Source of the DNA: Macrotrachela quadricornifera
Taxonomy: Eukaryota > Rotifera > Eurotatoria > Philodinida > Philodinidae
Length of the DNA stretch: 64,000 nucleotides
Direction of reading: 5' to 3'
Assembly (NCBI GenBank): GCA_022393335.1
Contig: JAJEKB010019874.1
Coordinates: 210,918 to 274,917 of the forward strand
The notes beneath the pieces were generated by a model, which saw nothing but the letters and a program-made list of their open reading frames with translations, did not search any database and was not told the DNA's origin. Positions 32,937 through 44,775 of this stretch are shown here, piece by piece; the stretch's first letter is position 1; each line of letters begins with the position of its first letter. A program made the position numbers and the translations under genes.

Positions 32937-34091
32937 CCCTTTGGAGATGGTAATACAAAGGCTGTACCACCTATTTTTTAGTAAAGAAAACGTTTGTTTC
33001 TCATCATACTGTCAACGCCTATACGGTAATAGGTTGTTCCAGCTGCTGTCACATGCATTTCTTTTCTTTCTTTCTTCCTGTCATATAGATGCTTCTCAAA
33101 CCTTGTCTTGTCTTTATGCTCAATACACTAACGCCATAATCACTTCCTCTTTTATCTCGATGCGTTGTCATAATATTTTTATAGAATCATTTTGATTGAA
33201 CTACAATAAATTGACGACAGTGACCTAATGGCTAGCTTTGTTGATTTATCTGATAAAGATGATGATTTTCTTTACTCTTTTTCGTTGTAAAAAAAAACAA
33301 TAAAAAAGTGATATCATGTCTAATCACTCATGCACAATAAGCACCAACATAAAGACTTATTTAATGACTATACAAAAATATATATAATAAAAACTTACGC
33401 TTCATACTCAGTAGAGCGAAGTAATTCAAATCCTTTAAGCAACCTTCTTCACTTGTGACGAACTTTTAGTTCATAAAAAGGAAAGTATTCAATTTCACGC
33501 AAATACGGAGAAAATTTAGAAACACATCGAAATATTTTCACGAACAGCGACATATAAAACTATCTCGTAAGATTTCTAAGCACGTTCTACAAATCCAAAT
33601 TTTCAGGTTTCTCACCAAACACTACATACCATGATCATTCACTAACACACATTACTATATCGATCGAAGCGGTGCCAACAGCAACTTATATATACCAAAA
33701 ATCCAATAATTCTGTCATAGAAAATTATTTCTGAAATTTACAACATCTGAATCATTGCTGTTCACACTAAAATAACCTATGCGGCGGAATCAAATAGTGG
33801 AAAACCAAGAATTACAAGAGTTAGCCTATGATGCTTTTCCCCATATATAACATACTGGGTACTTCATGTTATTAAGACAGCAAATTTTCCGCACCTTGTC
33901 TTTGTAATTTTTTAGCTCTTAGTGATTCCTAATTATCCTTAAAAAAATAGCTCTCGAGTCTGAACCAAATAGCAAAGAACGAAAGACTTCACCATTTACT
34001 CTGAACTCCGTTTTTGTCTATTTTTGATGCTAGGGACTCGATTGAGGAAGTAAAAGAAAAGTTTAACCAATCAGACTGAAATTTTTTGAGG
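32937..34091. other. Intergenic, nothing firm
   Basis: The 84-codon frame at 32941-33195 follows the stop directly and looks like 3' UTR. A short coding-like piece (MRRNQIVENQELQELAYD...) near 33778-33850 ends quickly and has no partner exon. The minus strand around 33400-33470 has a GTAAGT donor after an open frame, but no matching exon was found. Confidence 0.45.
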
Positions 34092-34373
34092 ATGACTACT
34101 CTGACTATGGCAAACGTTTACTGGAAATTTCATCCAAATGTTCCGAAAACGTTTCTCGTTCTTTATTTTACAAATGAAATTGAAAATTATTCAATAAAAT
34201 CTTCTCTACATCGTTTTGAATTATCGAATTGTAATCAATAATTAATTGGCGATATTCGTTTATCACAATTTAAAACGATTTCATTTGAAAAATTAAATAA
34301 TCAATTTTTTATACAAAAAATAGATAAATCGAACAAATTATACAAATTATTTTCAAATATATCAACCGGTTGA
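34092..34373 (+). pseudogene. Possible DIX-like domain pseudogene
   Basis: One frame is open from an ATG at 34092 to a TGA at 34371, except for an in-frame TAA at 34239. It reads PKTFLVLYFTNEIENYSIKS before the stop and LIGDIRLSQFKTISFEKLNNQFFIQKID after it. The order (YFT.E, then LG.FK, then N..FF...D) is reminiscent of the DIX domain of Axin/Dishevelled-type Wnt proteins, but identity by eye is weak. It could equally be a chance low-complexity frame. No intron signals bridge the stop. Confidence 0.25.
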
Positions 34374-34719
34374 ATGTCAATGAACTATATCTAATAAAAA
34401 TAATCCAACTTTTCTATTAACAATTCTTTTAGGATTATATGAAGGTTTCACTTTTTTTACGTTTAATTGTTGGACAATTAGTGCTTGCGTATCAATGGTG
34501 GTCTAAAAGAAATACATAGTTATTATCATTTCATATAAGCAATTTAAATATTCATTGAAACAGTTATATTTTAAAAAGCGACACTTGAGGATGAAGAACA
34601 TATTCAAAAAATAGTATTAAATAAGGATAATCGCTTTTGAGAAAATTGACAAATGCAGCATAGTTTTTGCACTTATTGTCTCTTTACGTAAAATTTAATA
34701 TTTAAATATAAGAATCGCA

Positions 34720-35290
34720 TGAACTAAAAAACATCGTTGGCCGAAAAAATTGCGAACTTGTTCATTTAATCGTTAAGATTTAGTCACATCTTTTGGTACA
34801 TGTCTATGTCACATACATTACTCATTTCGATAACGAAAAGAAGATGAATATTTTTTGAATAATTTTTGATAGGAACATGATAGAGAGCTGCAGTTTCCAC
34901 TGTTGGAAGGAACAAATGAAAATACATCGAATCATATAAGACACTGACTGTCAAGCCGGTCTTTTGATCCTGATTGCGATAATTTAGTTTAAACAATGGT
35001 ATTAAAACTCCTCACTTCTCGTGGTGTTGTTAAATTTACTCGTGGCAAATAATTTCAAAAGGTATTGTCTTATATGATTAGATGCATTTTCATCTACTCT
35101 TTCCAACGGTGAGGACTGCAGCTCTATATCCTGTTCCTATCAAAAGTGATTCAAAAGATATCTATTCTCTTTGCTTTGTCGAAATGGGTAATTTATGTGT
35201 CATAGACATGTACCGAAAGATGCTACTAGTTCTCAGCAATTAAATGAGTAATTTCTTAAATTTTTTCGGCCAAAGATGTTTTTTAGTTCG
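34720..35290. repeat. Large palindrome (~570 bp)
   Basis: The left arm 34720-34948 and right arm 35061-35290 are reverse complements over about 230 bp with roughly one mismatch in eight. Matched blocks are GAACTAAAAAACATC, TTTGATAGGAACA, AGAGCTGCAGT and AATCATATAAGACA. The 112-bp central spacer is unique. The minus-strand frame at 34784-34996 lies in one arm and is a by-product. Confidence 0.88.
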
Positions 35291-35492
35291 ATGCTACGCA
35301 TTGCACAAAAAAGTACTAAAAAAACACTTTCAGAAAGGTGATATGTTTCCTATGGATTCACCTATATTACTTTTTCTGTTTGAAATAATAGTTCTTATCT
35401 TTTATAATTTATGTGGGAGGTGAGAGATGAATATAAAGCAGGTGAGGACAACAGAATGTCTTATTTAGGTTGACGCCTTTTAAGAACAAAAT

Positions 35493-37204
35493 ATGTCTTA
35501 TAAAGCAATATACAGTAAGTATGCTACTGAAGTTAATAGATCAAATTTGAAATGTAGTGTTGGCGATATGTTAGAATACTTAGATTAACTCTGATGAAGC
35601 TGATAAAACTTGAATAGTATTATTCTGATAAAAAATATTGAAATGAAATATACACGCTTATTATCTTCATCTTTAGTCTATGTATATATATATCTAGATC
35701 AGTAGGTCATCATCGTGTCTTTTTATCATTCTAAAATATGTTATAGGTATTTTCTCGTTGGTTCTAACATTGGTTATTATATTTATAAAGCCAAGAACTG
35801 CTATTGCTGCTGTGAATACAATTCAACGATCAGGTGAGTCTTAAAAAAGTGTCTTTTTATCTACTCACAGGTACTCTTGAATGGGATATAACTGGTTACT
35901 TAATAAGTTCGGATCATGCTGACTTTTTAGATGATAGGTCAAACTTTTCTTTCATTTCCATTTTTTTCGTCGCTTACTTGAAAATGACTGCATTCATTCT
36001 GAAATTGCGAATCCGTTGAAAGAAAAATATATTTATATGCTTTCATATAGAATCATCTAAAATTAATAGTATGCGTTATGCACGATTCTACCATAGTGCA
36101 TCCTTATTAACAAATGGAAAAGTATTAATTACTGGGGGAGCACGCAACTCTATTGGTCTAAATAATAGTGAATTATACGATCCATCAACAGGTAATTGGA
36201 CAACTGTTAATAAGATGAATTATGCAGGATTTGCACATACAGCATCTGTATTACTAAATGGTAAAGTATTAGTTTCCGGTGGAACAATGAGTGGTTTTAT
36301 AGGTATGCATAGAGCTGAATTATATGATCCATTGATAGAAGATTGGATAAAGACTGCTAGTATGTCTAAACAACGAGCGATACACACAGCATCCGTATTA
36401 CCAAATGGAAAAGTGCTAGTTGCTGGTGGGCTAGATTATGACAACATTGTTTTAAAAAGTGCGGAGTTATTTGATCCATCAGCAGAAAACTGGACAATTA
36501 CTAGTGACATGCATACTACACGATGTCAGCACACAGCGACTGTATTATTGAATGGAAAAGTGCTAGTTACTGGTGGAACGAATACTGCCGATATTGTTCT
36601 AAGCGACGCTGAGATATATGATTCATCAATAGAAATGTGGACAAATATTGCCAGTATGCATGATAGCCGGGCTATGCACACAGCGACTGTGTTATCAAAT
36701 GGAAAAGTGTTAGTTACTGGTGGAATCAGTAGTGACAGTATTATTTTAGGCAGCAGTGAGTTGTACGATCCATTCACAGGAATGTGGACAGTTACTGGTA
36801 ATATGAATTATGAGCGATATGGACATACAGCATCGCTATTAACAAACGGAAAAGTGTTAATTGCTGGTGGAATAAATCATGGTTTTAGAGGTATAAATAA
36901 TGTTGAATTGTATGATCCATCAACAGGAAATTGGACAACGACTGCAAATATGTATGCTGAACGAGGTTTTCACACAGCGTCCCTACTGCCAAATGGAAAA
37001 ATGCTATTTGCGGGTGGAATAGATCATGATGGTATTAGTATAAAAAGTGCTGAGTTGTATAATGCAACAATAGGTAACTCTATATTTCCTGCTAATATGA
37101 GTAATATACAACTTTTATACAAGAAATTCATCTTAACAAATGAAAAAGTATTTGATACGAATACAAAGAATGGCATGTCTTTCAACAATCCCAAGATGGA
37201 TTAA
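35493..37204 (+). CDS. Secreted kelch-repeat beta-propeller protein (four exons)
   Basis: The last exon (36070-37204) encodes seven kelch motifs, each about 48 residues. Each contains HTAS(V/L)L.NGKVL(V/I).GG and then AELYDP....W, enough for one seven-bladed propeller. Upstream exons 35871-35937 and 35747-35833 join in frame with GT-AG borders. The exon at 35747 encodes a strongly hydrophobic stretch (IFSLVLTLVIIFI). A micro-exon 35493-35514 (ATG plus seven codons, then donor GTAAGT) fits the phase and would complete a signal peptide ending near TAIAA, for a total of 436 residues. If the first exon is wrong, the hydrophobic stretch could be an anchor. The repeats are recognisable at DNA level (about 147-bp period), so recent blade duplication is likely. 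Role unknown; kelch propellers bind proteins or glycans. Confidence 0.82.
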
Positions 37205-38889
37205 TCAGTTTAAATAAATTAACACTCTAAATGACTTTTAATTTTTTGTTCATTTAGTCTCGCTTCCAAATACAATTAACCTTCGACTGCATAAAACAAA
37301 AGTATTTTCCACATGTGGGAATATCGAAAAAATTGATCTACCAGATTTATTTCAATAAATAATGCAAATTTTGTTGCTTGGATCGCAAAAGTCCAAGCAA
37401 CTGATCGGTCCTTTTATAGAACAAGTAGCACTCGTCACTGTGACTCGCTCAACTCTCGACTAAAGGATTAGAAGCACTTATAGGCTAGTCCACTATATCG
37501 AGACAATTAATAATAATATCACATATTTCCACCTGTATCATTTTCTGCACTTTTATCATTCTCATAATTAAGTATAAAAAGAAAACAATCAAACCCTTAA
37601 AATGAGGACATCTTTTTGTTTGAGATCACAACCAAAAACGTGCACATCTCCGACTTAAATCCAACTATTATGTGTATCTTAGGAGAAAAAATTGATTCAC
37701 CACACATTGATGCTCATAAAACTGTTCAGAAATCAATAACATGAAGGCGGATGGTCAACTAGGTCACGCCACTATACTGCGTTTTCTACCATTTAGATAC
37801 ATATTTCTCAATTACAGAATCTGAGTCGAGGCAACCCACTCTTCAACATGTTCTAATATACTCCACTATCATATTCCCATCAATTTTCATAATGTCGGAA
37901 ACCAGTGTGTACAGTTTTACCTACGATATTGGACTTCAGCATGAAGTGGTCTTCCCATCATACAAGATTTGAATACCGAAGGGTACTCCAACGATACACA
38001 TCGAGAAGACCTATGAATATCTCCACTACATAGTACATCAAGACCCATTAACAAAATCACCCTATACCACTTAAAGATCTGAGGGTACCCTCATAAAATA
38101 GGACTTGAGGACCTATGGATACCCTATAGTATACCAGCTGAGGACTTATGGGTACCTCTATAGTATACCATACCACATCAGGCTTTCTACGGTGATATTT
38201 TTTTTCATATGACCCTCACTACAGTCGAGAGAATAAAGATAGACAAAACTGACTATAAATGACCGAGCGTATCTTTGTTAATGAGCAGAAAAATATGAGC
38301 ATAATTAAGAAAGCTACTATATGACTATGATGTTAATATTATTATCATTCTTGAAAATTTAAAAAAGAATGCTTATGACAGCAAAACGCCCAGTTTTTCT
38401 GTGATTAATATATCATTAACAAGTGCACACCCAGTTCTGACTAAGTATCCAGTCAGGACTGGGACTGATGCATGTTTACCTGTATATATAGGCTTTCGAG
38501 TTTAATGGTTATAGGCCTGACGATAAACATAGACAAAAGTCGTTCCGTCTACAAGAGAAAATTATCCTCTATTCAAATAGCTAGGGAAAAACTTACAGAC
38601 TTTGTTTTTACTACCAAAATAATTGAAAAGTAAAAGATGGTGATACAATGGAAATCTCTTGTTTGGGAAATGCGACGTATTGAAAATCACTTAAACCTAG
38701 TTTTGCATAGAAAAAATTATTTTAATTATATAAGTTTATGAGCTTGTATTTCATAATACAAAGAAAAAATGTACACTTTATATTTTTTGTGATATTTTTA
38801 TTATTAAACAATAGGAAAAACAATTGCAATTTGTTGTCGCTTATGCAAGTGAATCGATAACAAAATATTTGAAAATGAGTTTTAATTTC
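37205..38889. other. Intergenic with small repeats
   Basis: No gene seen. 37421-37460 has a diverged CAAGTAGCACTCGTC...ACTCGCTCAACTCTCG motif (the same end-motif as at 41293). 38075-38190 contains three diverged copies of GAGGACCTATGGGTACCCTATAGTATACCA. 38430-38463 is a hairpin (CCCAGTTCTGACT / AGTCAGGACTGGG). Confidence 0.5.
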
Positions 38890-40245
38890 TTATTGTTTCA
38901 CATTTGCAAAATTTTCGGCAACATCTTTTTGCCATGCATTAAGAAATTTTTCTTTCATATTCTTTTCAATTCCAAAAGCAACTTCGGCTCCATCTCGATC
39001 ACGTGGTAACCATTCAGATCCATTTTTTACTGGATTTAGACGAAACACACGAAGAAACAATGGACTTGTTCGTGGCACATAGCATCGACATTTGTCCGTG
39101 TAGCCAAAATCCACAAGACTCACCCAATCGAATATTAAACTAGAATTAACTATCATTTCGTTTTGAAATTGTCCACATGGCAGCAAATTTTCACGTGCAT
39201 TTCGTCTCATTAATACATTAGCAGTGGCCAGATAAGGCTCCAGAAATTGTAGATCACGTGATCGAAGAATTGAACGACGGATTGTCTTGGCAATATGTGA
39301 TAAAGATGTTGGATCATCAAAATCATCGGATGGCATCATAAATATGGTATTAGCAATGACTCCAGCTGGAGCAATTGTGTCAGAGACACCGCGAAAGTTG
39401 ATATATGTATTTATACGTCGAATGCGATGTTGTGCATCATCCAGATAACAATGTGTATTGAGCGTAAGACATATATAGGCAGAAAGTGAATCTTGAATAG
39501 TTACATTATTTCCACCGGCTAACTCACGTAGTTTAGCTAGTTGTTTACCTGAGAATTGTAAGTTCACTTGCTCGTACAATTCTTCCCAATGACTACAAAG
39601 TTTATATTTGTATTTTGATGGTCCAGCATAAGTCAAATATTTCATCATAGGCAAAAGAGATTGATCCGCTTCATCTTCTTGCCATAAACGTCGTTCGAAT
39701 ACAGGCAATGGTTGAAGTGGCTCCAAATTTTGATAACAACGTGATAGAGTATTTAAAAATTTTATAGAAGCTCCACCATCTCCTAATACATGTGCCCAAC
39801 TTACTCCTAAGATCCATTCACCACTCTGTTTTAGACACGTCAGTTTTAAACGAAGGAGAGGTTCCTCTTGAGAGCCACGAACTGGTTTCAGATTTCGTAT
39901 TTCATCAATAAATGGTGCAAGAGGGTCTTCATGCTGATCTGAAACCACGTTCAAATTGTTAGGCCAAGCAGCTAGTTCTGTGTTTTCAATATAAGTGATC
40001 GGAATTGGATTGTCCGACATTTCGATAAAGTAATAATCATCGTCAAGTAAGAGGAAACGACCTGCAATCAGTGGCCACATGGAAAGTGTACGACTTAGTG
40101 CATATTTGAATTGATCAATACTTAAGTCAGATGGATAAACAAATACTCGGTTGGTGCAAAACCCAATCCACAAATCAATGCCGGCAAGCTCAATGCGACG
40201 ATTATTACCAGTTGGTGGCGATGGAGAGATGAGCCACAGCGTCAT
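38890..40245 (-). CDS. BAHD / trichothecene-3-O-acetyltransferase-like acyltransferase
   Basis: 451 residues, no intron in the coding part. The length fits the BAHD superfamily of acyl-CoA-dependent O/N-acyltransferases of plants and fungi. The catalytic HxxxD reads H152-V-L-G-D156 followed by GG, in the typical context SWAHVLGDG. The second conserved motif DFGWG appears as DFGYTD (379-384), so the structural motif is partly changed. ALSRTLSMWPLIAGR (49-63) and INTYINFRGV (278-287) also fit the family. No signal peptide, so probably cytosolic. It transfers an acyl group from CoA to an unknown alcohol or amine. TTTTGTAG about 15 bases before the ATG suggests a 5'-leader intron. The family is uncommon in animals, so the gene is a horizontal-transfer candidate (inference). 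Confidence 0.8.
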   Translation of the reverse strand: MTLWLISPSPPTGNNRRIELAGIDLWIGFCTNRVFVYPSDLSIDQFKYALSRTLSMWPLIAGRFLLLDDDYYFIEMSDNPIPITYIENTELAAWPNNLNVVSDQHEDPLAPFIDEIRNLKPVRGSQEEPLLRLKLTCLKQSGEWILGVSWAHVLGDGGASIKFLNTLSRCYQNLEPLQPLPVFERRLWQEDEADQSLLPMMKYLTYAGPSKYKYKLCSHWEELYEQVNLQFSGKQLAKLRELAGGNNVTIQDSLSAYICLTLNTHCYLDDAQHRIRRINTYINFRGVSDTIAPAGVIANTIFMMPSDDFDDPTSLSHIAKTIRRSILRSRDLQFLEPYLATANVLMRRNARENLLPCGQFQNEMIVNSSLIFDWVSLVDFGYTDKCRCYVPRTSPLFLRVFRLNPVKNGSEWLPRDRDGAEVAFGIEKNMKEKFLNAWQKDVAENFANVKQ

Positions 40246-41292
40246 ATTTCGATCTAATATCTACAAAATATTATTATGATGTGTTAGAGCTTTTAAGCAG
40301 CAAACACAAGATTTAAAGTTAGAAAAGTATGCGATATAATAATTATCCTATGTGTTACGTGTTCCCAGTTCTAAAATTCAAGGTAACAGTCGTGCATTCT
40401 CTTTCTTTCTAAAAATAAAGAGAGGTTTTTACTTTCCTGTCCAGAAAAAATGAAACACAATCTGAAAGAGAGTGCTGCAGTGTTTAAGGATATAAATTTG
40501 GAGCTATCCCTCTCCCTCTCCACAAACCGTGATCGACAGACTCGGTGACCTTTGCCACAGATCCGACTGTAATCTAGAAAGGACTAAAGACCATCGTAGA
40601 CACTTATTTGGACAACCTCTGGACATCTGGTATATAATGGACGCAACTTCATCGTGTTGCACATTTTTAATCCCGCAGGGATTGCGCGACACAGCTTTTT
40701 ACTATATTTTGTCTTTAGTAGAATACAGAAAACCCAAAACTGTGTAAAGCATTAGCTCAGTAGTTAAGCTAAATGTTAGAAAAAATAACGTCTCTATCTT
40801 GTACATATTGTTTCGTTTCAAGTAATACTTTCCTTCAACTTTCTCTATAGAATATTACAGGAAAATTATTCTCTCTTCTATAATATGAAAATCAAAAAAG
40901 AATATCTTTTCAATTTTTCTTTCTATAAGTAAGGTGTTAGAACTCTCAAAAATCTAATGCGTTTTTACACGTTTGATTCTAACGTTAAGCGAATTATATT
41001 GCAAAAGGAAACAATTGACTATTGAAAACTTACTTGAGAGTTAATTAATGTTATTTTCTAACCATTTTATTCCTATTCGCTTTCTGCTCCCATTATCATA
41101 TTAATGAGGGTAGGAAACAAATAGTTCAAGTAAATTTCGAATAGTCAATTGTCTCCTTTTCCTATAGAATCCAATGCACCAGTTCTTTTTTCATCCTTGT
41201 CGTATCAAAAATATTGCACTTCTGTTTAGACAAAAATTGTGTTAAAATGAAATTTTCGCAATAACGTTTCATTTATTTTGCTTAATGTACAA
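40246..41292. other. Intergenic upstream of the acyltransferase
   Basis: No firm gene. 40490-40740 is locally GC-richer than its surroundings, with a TATATAA at 40632 and two overlapping short frames on opposite strands, neither recognisable. I looked for a small nuclear RNA here and found no matching motifs. Confidence 0.45.
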
Positions 41293-41580
41293 GTAACGCT
41301 CGTCCAAAGACTCGCTCAGCTCTTTCTCGTAGAAATTGTGTTTCTAAACTATCACCAAACTATTCATTTGTAAAATTAAAAAAATCAAAGTCAAATTTAA
41401 GTTCCTCGACCCTGCCTACATTTCGATCAATCCTTATACTAAATTTTTTTTCTTGTAAAAAAAGTGGTCCTTTGTCTAAAAAAGCTGATACTCAAACAAA
41501 TTTTAAAAAACTAACCTCAGATTCGAACTCCCCTCTCTCGATAACCTTTCGGGCAAGTTTTATAGAAAACATTAATAATT
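41293..41580. repeat. 133-bp-repeat relative with CAAGTAACG end
   Basis: It starts with CAAGTAACGCTCGTCC...GACTCGCTCAGCTCTTTCTCGTAG, then TGTGTTTCTAAACTATC. Two A/T-run blocks follow, containing GTTCCTCGACCCTGCC and CCTTTCGGGCAAGTTTTATAGAAA. The order is the same as the complement of 16490-16800. Its right end coincides with the point where the ABCC remnant (41589) is cut off. Confidence 0.7.
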
Positions 41581-41588
41581 TTTAATAT

Positions 41589-42831
41589 TTAGTTAATTAT
41601 TTGCCCATGAATAAGTTTCATTTCACCAAGAATAGCAGCAAGTAAGGATGATTCACCAGAACCAACTGGTCTAACAACATCCACTAATGTATTTTGTTCA
41701 ATAGTTAGATTCAATGATGACAGATAAGATTTGTCGTCATTCCATGAAAAGAATGTGTTAGACATAACAATACTTCCTTTTTTGCGCTGATCAATCGAAG
41801 AAATGGATAATGGAAATCGATGTTCTTGATCAGTTACTAGTTGCATGGATAAATCTATTCTTTTCGATGCGAATCTTCACTTAGTTGTTCAATAGACATT
41901 GATAGACGATTCCGAATATTAAAGCGTATAATAGAAAAAAATGAAGCAATCGTAAAATTATCTGCTGAATTCAATGGATAACCTAAAAGCGAAGCACTAA
42001 CAAAAGTAGTGATTGAAAGAAGTGATGTTGACAAAACTAATATAGCCATATTAATTGCATGAAAACGAGTGGTATATTTAATATTTGTTAGTTCATTTTA
42101 ACGAGTCTAGTGTATTTAATCTTCGATGAGTTTTTCCCAGTTATAAATTTTGATAATGTAATTTCCATCGATAAATCCATTGAAAGCATATATCTCGATG
42201 GTGAGCAAATTTTCGACTGTAATATATTTGTAAAAAGACAAAAAAGGAAATAAAGCATATTCACATATTGTGGATATGAGTAGCATGATCCACACATAGA
42301 AGCCCAAAGATTATTAGAGTTTCAAATGGCCCTTCCCAAAGATAATGCAAATATTTACACGCTTCTTCAAATTTTGATATGTCGCTCGAAATCAAATCGA
42401 TGATTTGGCCTATGTTTATTTGTAAACATGCTGTCGATTTCATAGATAATGTTCGCGTATAAATAACCAATGAGAGTGAATAAAGAATTCGTATACCAAT
42501 ACGAGCCGGATTGAAAAGATTCAATCGATCAACGAGCGCATAAATAATTGTACACATAAGTGACAAATTTTTGTTATAATGAAAAATCAGCATATATGTA
42601 ATCTTTCAAAACTTTTTGATAATAGTTTTTGATGTTGTTGTCCAATTATAAGAATTTAATCTGTTTAGTAATACTGAAGAACTTGTCGGCATGAGGTATA
42701 TCATCAAAATTATCTTCTGATAATGATTGTTTATAACCTAAAGAAATGAGAGGTTGAACACACCACCAAAATAACACATGAAAATAACGAGTCCATGATA
42801 ATTCTGTCCATTCAAGACGAGATTGCGTCAT
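41589..42831 (-). pseudogene. ABCC-type (MRP) ABC transporter remnant
   Basis: Read from 42831 downwards, several frames carry ABCC pieces in order. They are WWCVQPLISLGYKQSLSEDNFDDIPHADK (N-terminal linker); NPARIGIRILYSLSLVIYTRTLSM...GQIIDLISSDISKFE and YLWEGPFETLIIFGLL (first membrane domain); a VIKMYTWEK-like IIKIYNWEKLIED; and the start of nucleotide-binding domain 1. In that domain Walker A reads PVGSGESSLLAAILGEM. The invariant Lys is replaced by Glu, which should abolish ATP binding. The sequence stops at a TAA soon after. No signature motif, Walker B or second half exists: about 1.2 kb of an expected 4 kb. Frameshifts separate the pieces, though some may be short introns. A dead, 3'-truncated copy. 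Confidence 0.8.
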
Positions 42832-44659
42832 TATAACGACAATAATTGTAACGACTGTTTTTTACATTAAGAGTAGTTATGCATGATTAGTCACACTGTT
42901 AATATATGATAAGGTATTTTTTTCTTCCTTTCAATAGTACATATACATATCTTGCTCGAAGCAAATAAAAAAAATGAATGGATAAAGTTTAACCATGTGG
43001 TAACTATCTTATTTTGTTTGTATGTATACTTTCAAAATATTTTTCGTTTTTCTTGATAAATGAGAAAGTCGTTATGTGAATAAATCGACCCCTCAAGAAA
43101 AAATATTCTTCCTCGGTTTAATCAAGCAGTTTTGACATATCTAACTCAGTGTTATTCGGATGTGATGTATCGAATTTATTCAGACAAAACAGATGACGTG
43201 ACCTGACTTGATCATAATTATACGGATCTGTTGAGTATTTTAGATAATGAATGATCGAAAAGTTTCGATTCCTCTCAGTAAATCGATCGTATCTGTAACA
43301 AAAAATAACCGTAAACGATTGTCGGCTGATATAAGAATGTGGTTATTGAGCTTGTTCACCTTTGTATCAATAGTGATACCTAACAAAGGGTCTCCCTAGG
43401 CATGTCTTTGTAGATATGAAGCTTGTATATGCCTCTATTATCGGTAAAAAAATCAGCTCGTTTGCTTGAGCCATAATGGAGATATTCAATTTTTATTCTG
43501 GTCAATTCAGTTTTAGTCCACCCTATACATGTTTCAATGCGCAATAACATGCTGTTTAAATAAAAAAGTATATTGGTCATAGTTATTGTTTCAAAACATG
43601 TTTAACTAGAGAAAAAAAAATTGCAACATGCCATCATGCATTTTTATACGTAAAAGGTTTCACTTTTTTGTTTCTTAGTTTTGTGAGTCAGCGAGAAATA
43701 CAAATGTTAAGTTTTATTTTTTATTCGTTCTGTATGCAAACATAAACTTAGGTAGATATTTAAGTCACTGTGCTGATTGCTCGCAACGACTGAATTTGTA
43801 ACTATTTTTCTTCTCTGTTGAAGACAACGATTACGAAAAATTCGGACTGGGCTTGGTATGTTTTAACTGCTTTTTAGCCTGCAGCGTTAATAATAGTTTT
43901 TCAATGATTATTTTCAAAATTTTCATATTTTAAAAAGAATTTGCCATAGAAAGTAAAGCAAATAATAACAGAAATTATTTTGATAAGAAACTAAATAAGT
44001 ACATTTCAAAAACCAATTATCTGTTTTGTTTTGTAGTAGCGCTGACGGTTCATCTCAAATTTTTCTAGGAAAAAAACTATTTCTATAATCGTTTAGCACG
44101 TTGTCGGACATTTTGTGTCAAAAAAGAAGACTAAATTCAGCCCCATCAAACTTAATGACTCCATAATCCGTAGATTTAGCGACAGCAAAAATTTTACTAT
44201 TTACAAAATTGTTATAAAATTTGATAGCGAATAAAACTGCATCAGATATACTTATTCTCGACCTGGCCACGTAATCGTCCTATAATTCCTATATTTTTGG
44301 AATCAGTTCTATAATGTCCTATTTTTCGGAAAAAGGAACATTTCTCTTAGAAAAATCATATTTTCCTGGAAAAGGTGACGTTAAACTGTCTTCAAGAGTT
44401 CGATTAATGAATGTACAATTTGTGTGAATGATAGCTTCACGTGTACATGCACAACCTGCCTCTTTCTTTGCATTTGTTGTTTGAATGATTCATCTTTTAT
44501 ATATGTAATCGTCTATTTCTTTTTGCCTGGTCAGAAATTTTTTTTATTAAAACAGTATTTTCTCGGAAAATGTATGTGAAATATAATCACATGAAATATT
44601 AACAATTATAATTAAATTTTAAATAATATTATTTAAGATAGTTTTTGACTACAGATGAT
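42832..44659. other. Intergenic, nothing recognised
   Basis: AT-rich on both strands. Short frames have no recognisable content. No RNA gene noticed. Confidence 0.5.
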
Positions 44660-44775
44660 CTAGGGTTGCCAACTGTGCCCCATTTTGAGATAGAACACAT
44701 CTTTTCTGGATTTTGTACCCCACAGTGTTCTGTACCTCTGAGGTCACATTCTGCACCCCATATGAGATTCTGAGT
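44660..44775. mobile_element. Short element with CAGGG-type end, copy 2
   Basis: It begins CTAGGGTTGCCAACTGTGCCCC and contains TTTTGTACCCCACAG, CTGTACCTCTGAGGT and TGCACCCCATATGAG. In reverse complement these match the left part of the element at 10680-11544, and its end matches that element's right end. A third related end (CAGTTGACATCCCTG) is at 46007-46021. Non-coding. The terminal bases resemble those of several animal DNA-transposon families, but I do not assign one. Confidence 0.6.

Noticed and set aside
40490..40740. Small nuclear RNA or spliced-leader gene in the GC-richer patch
   Set aside because: No match to U1-U6 or spliced-leader motifs that I recognise; only a TATA-like word and a short hairpin.
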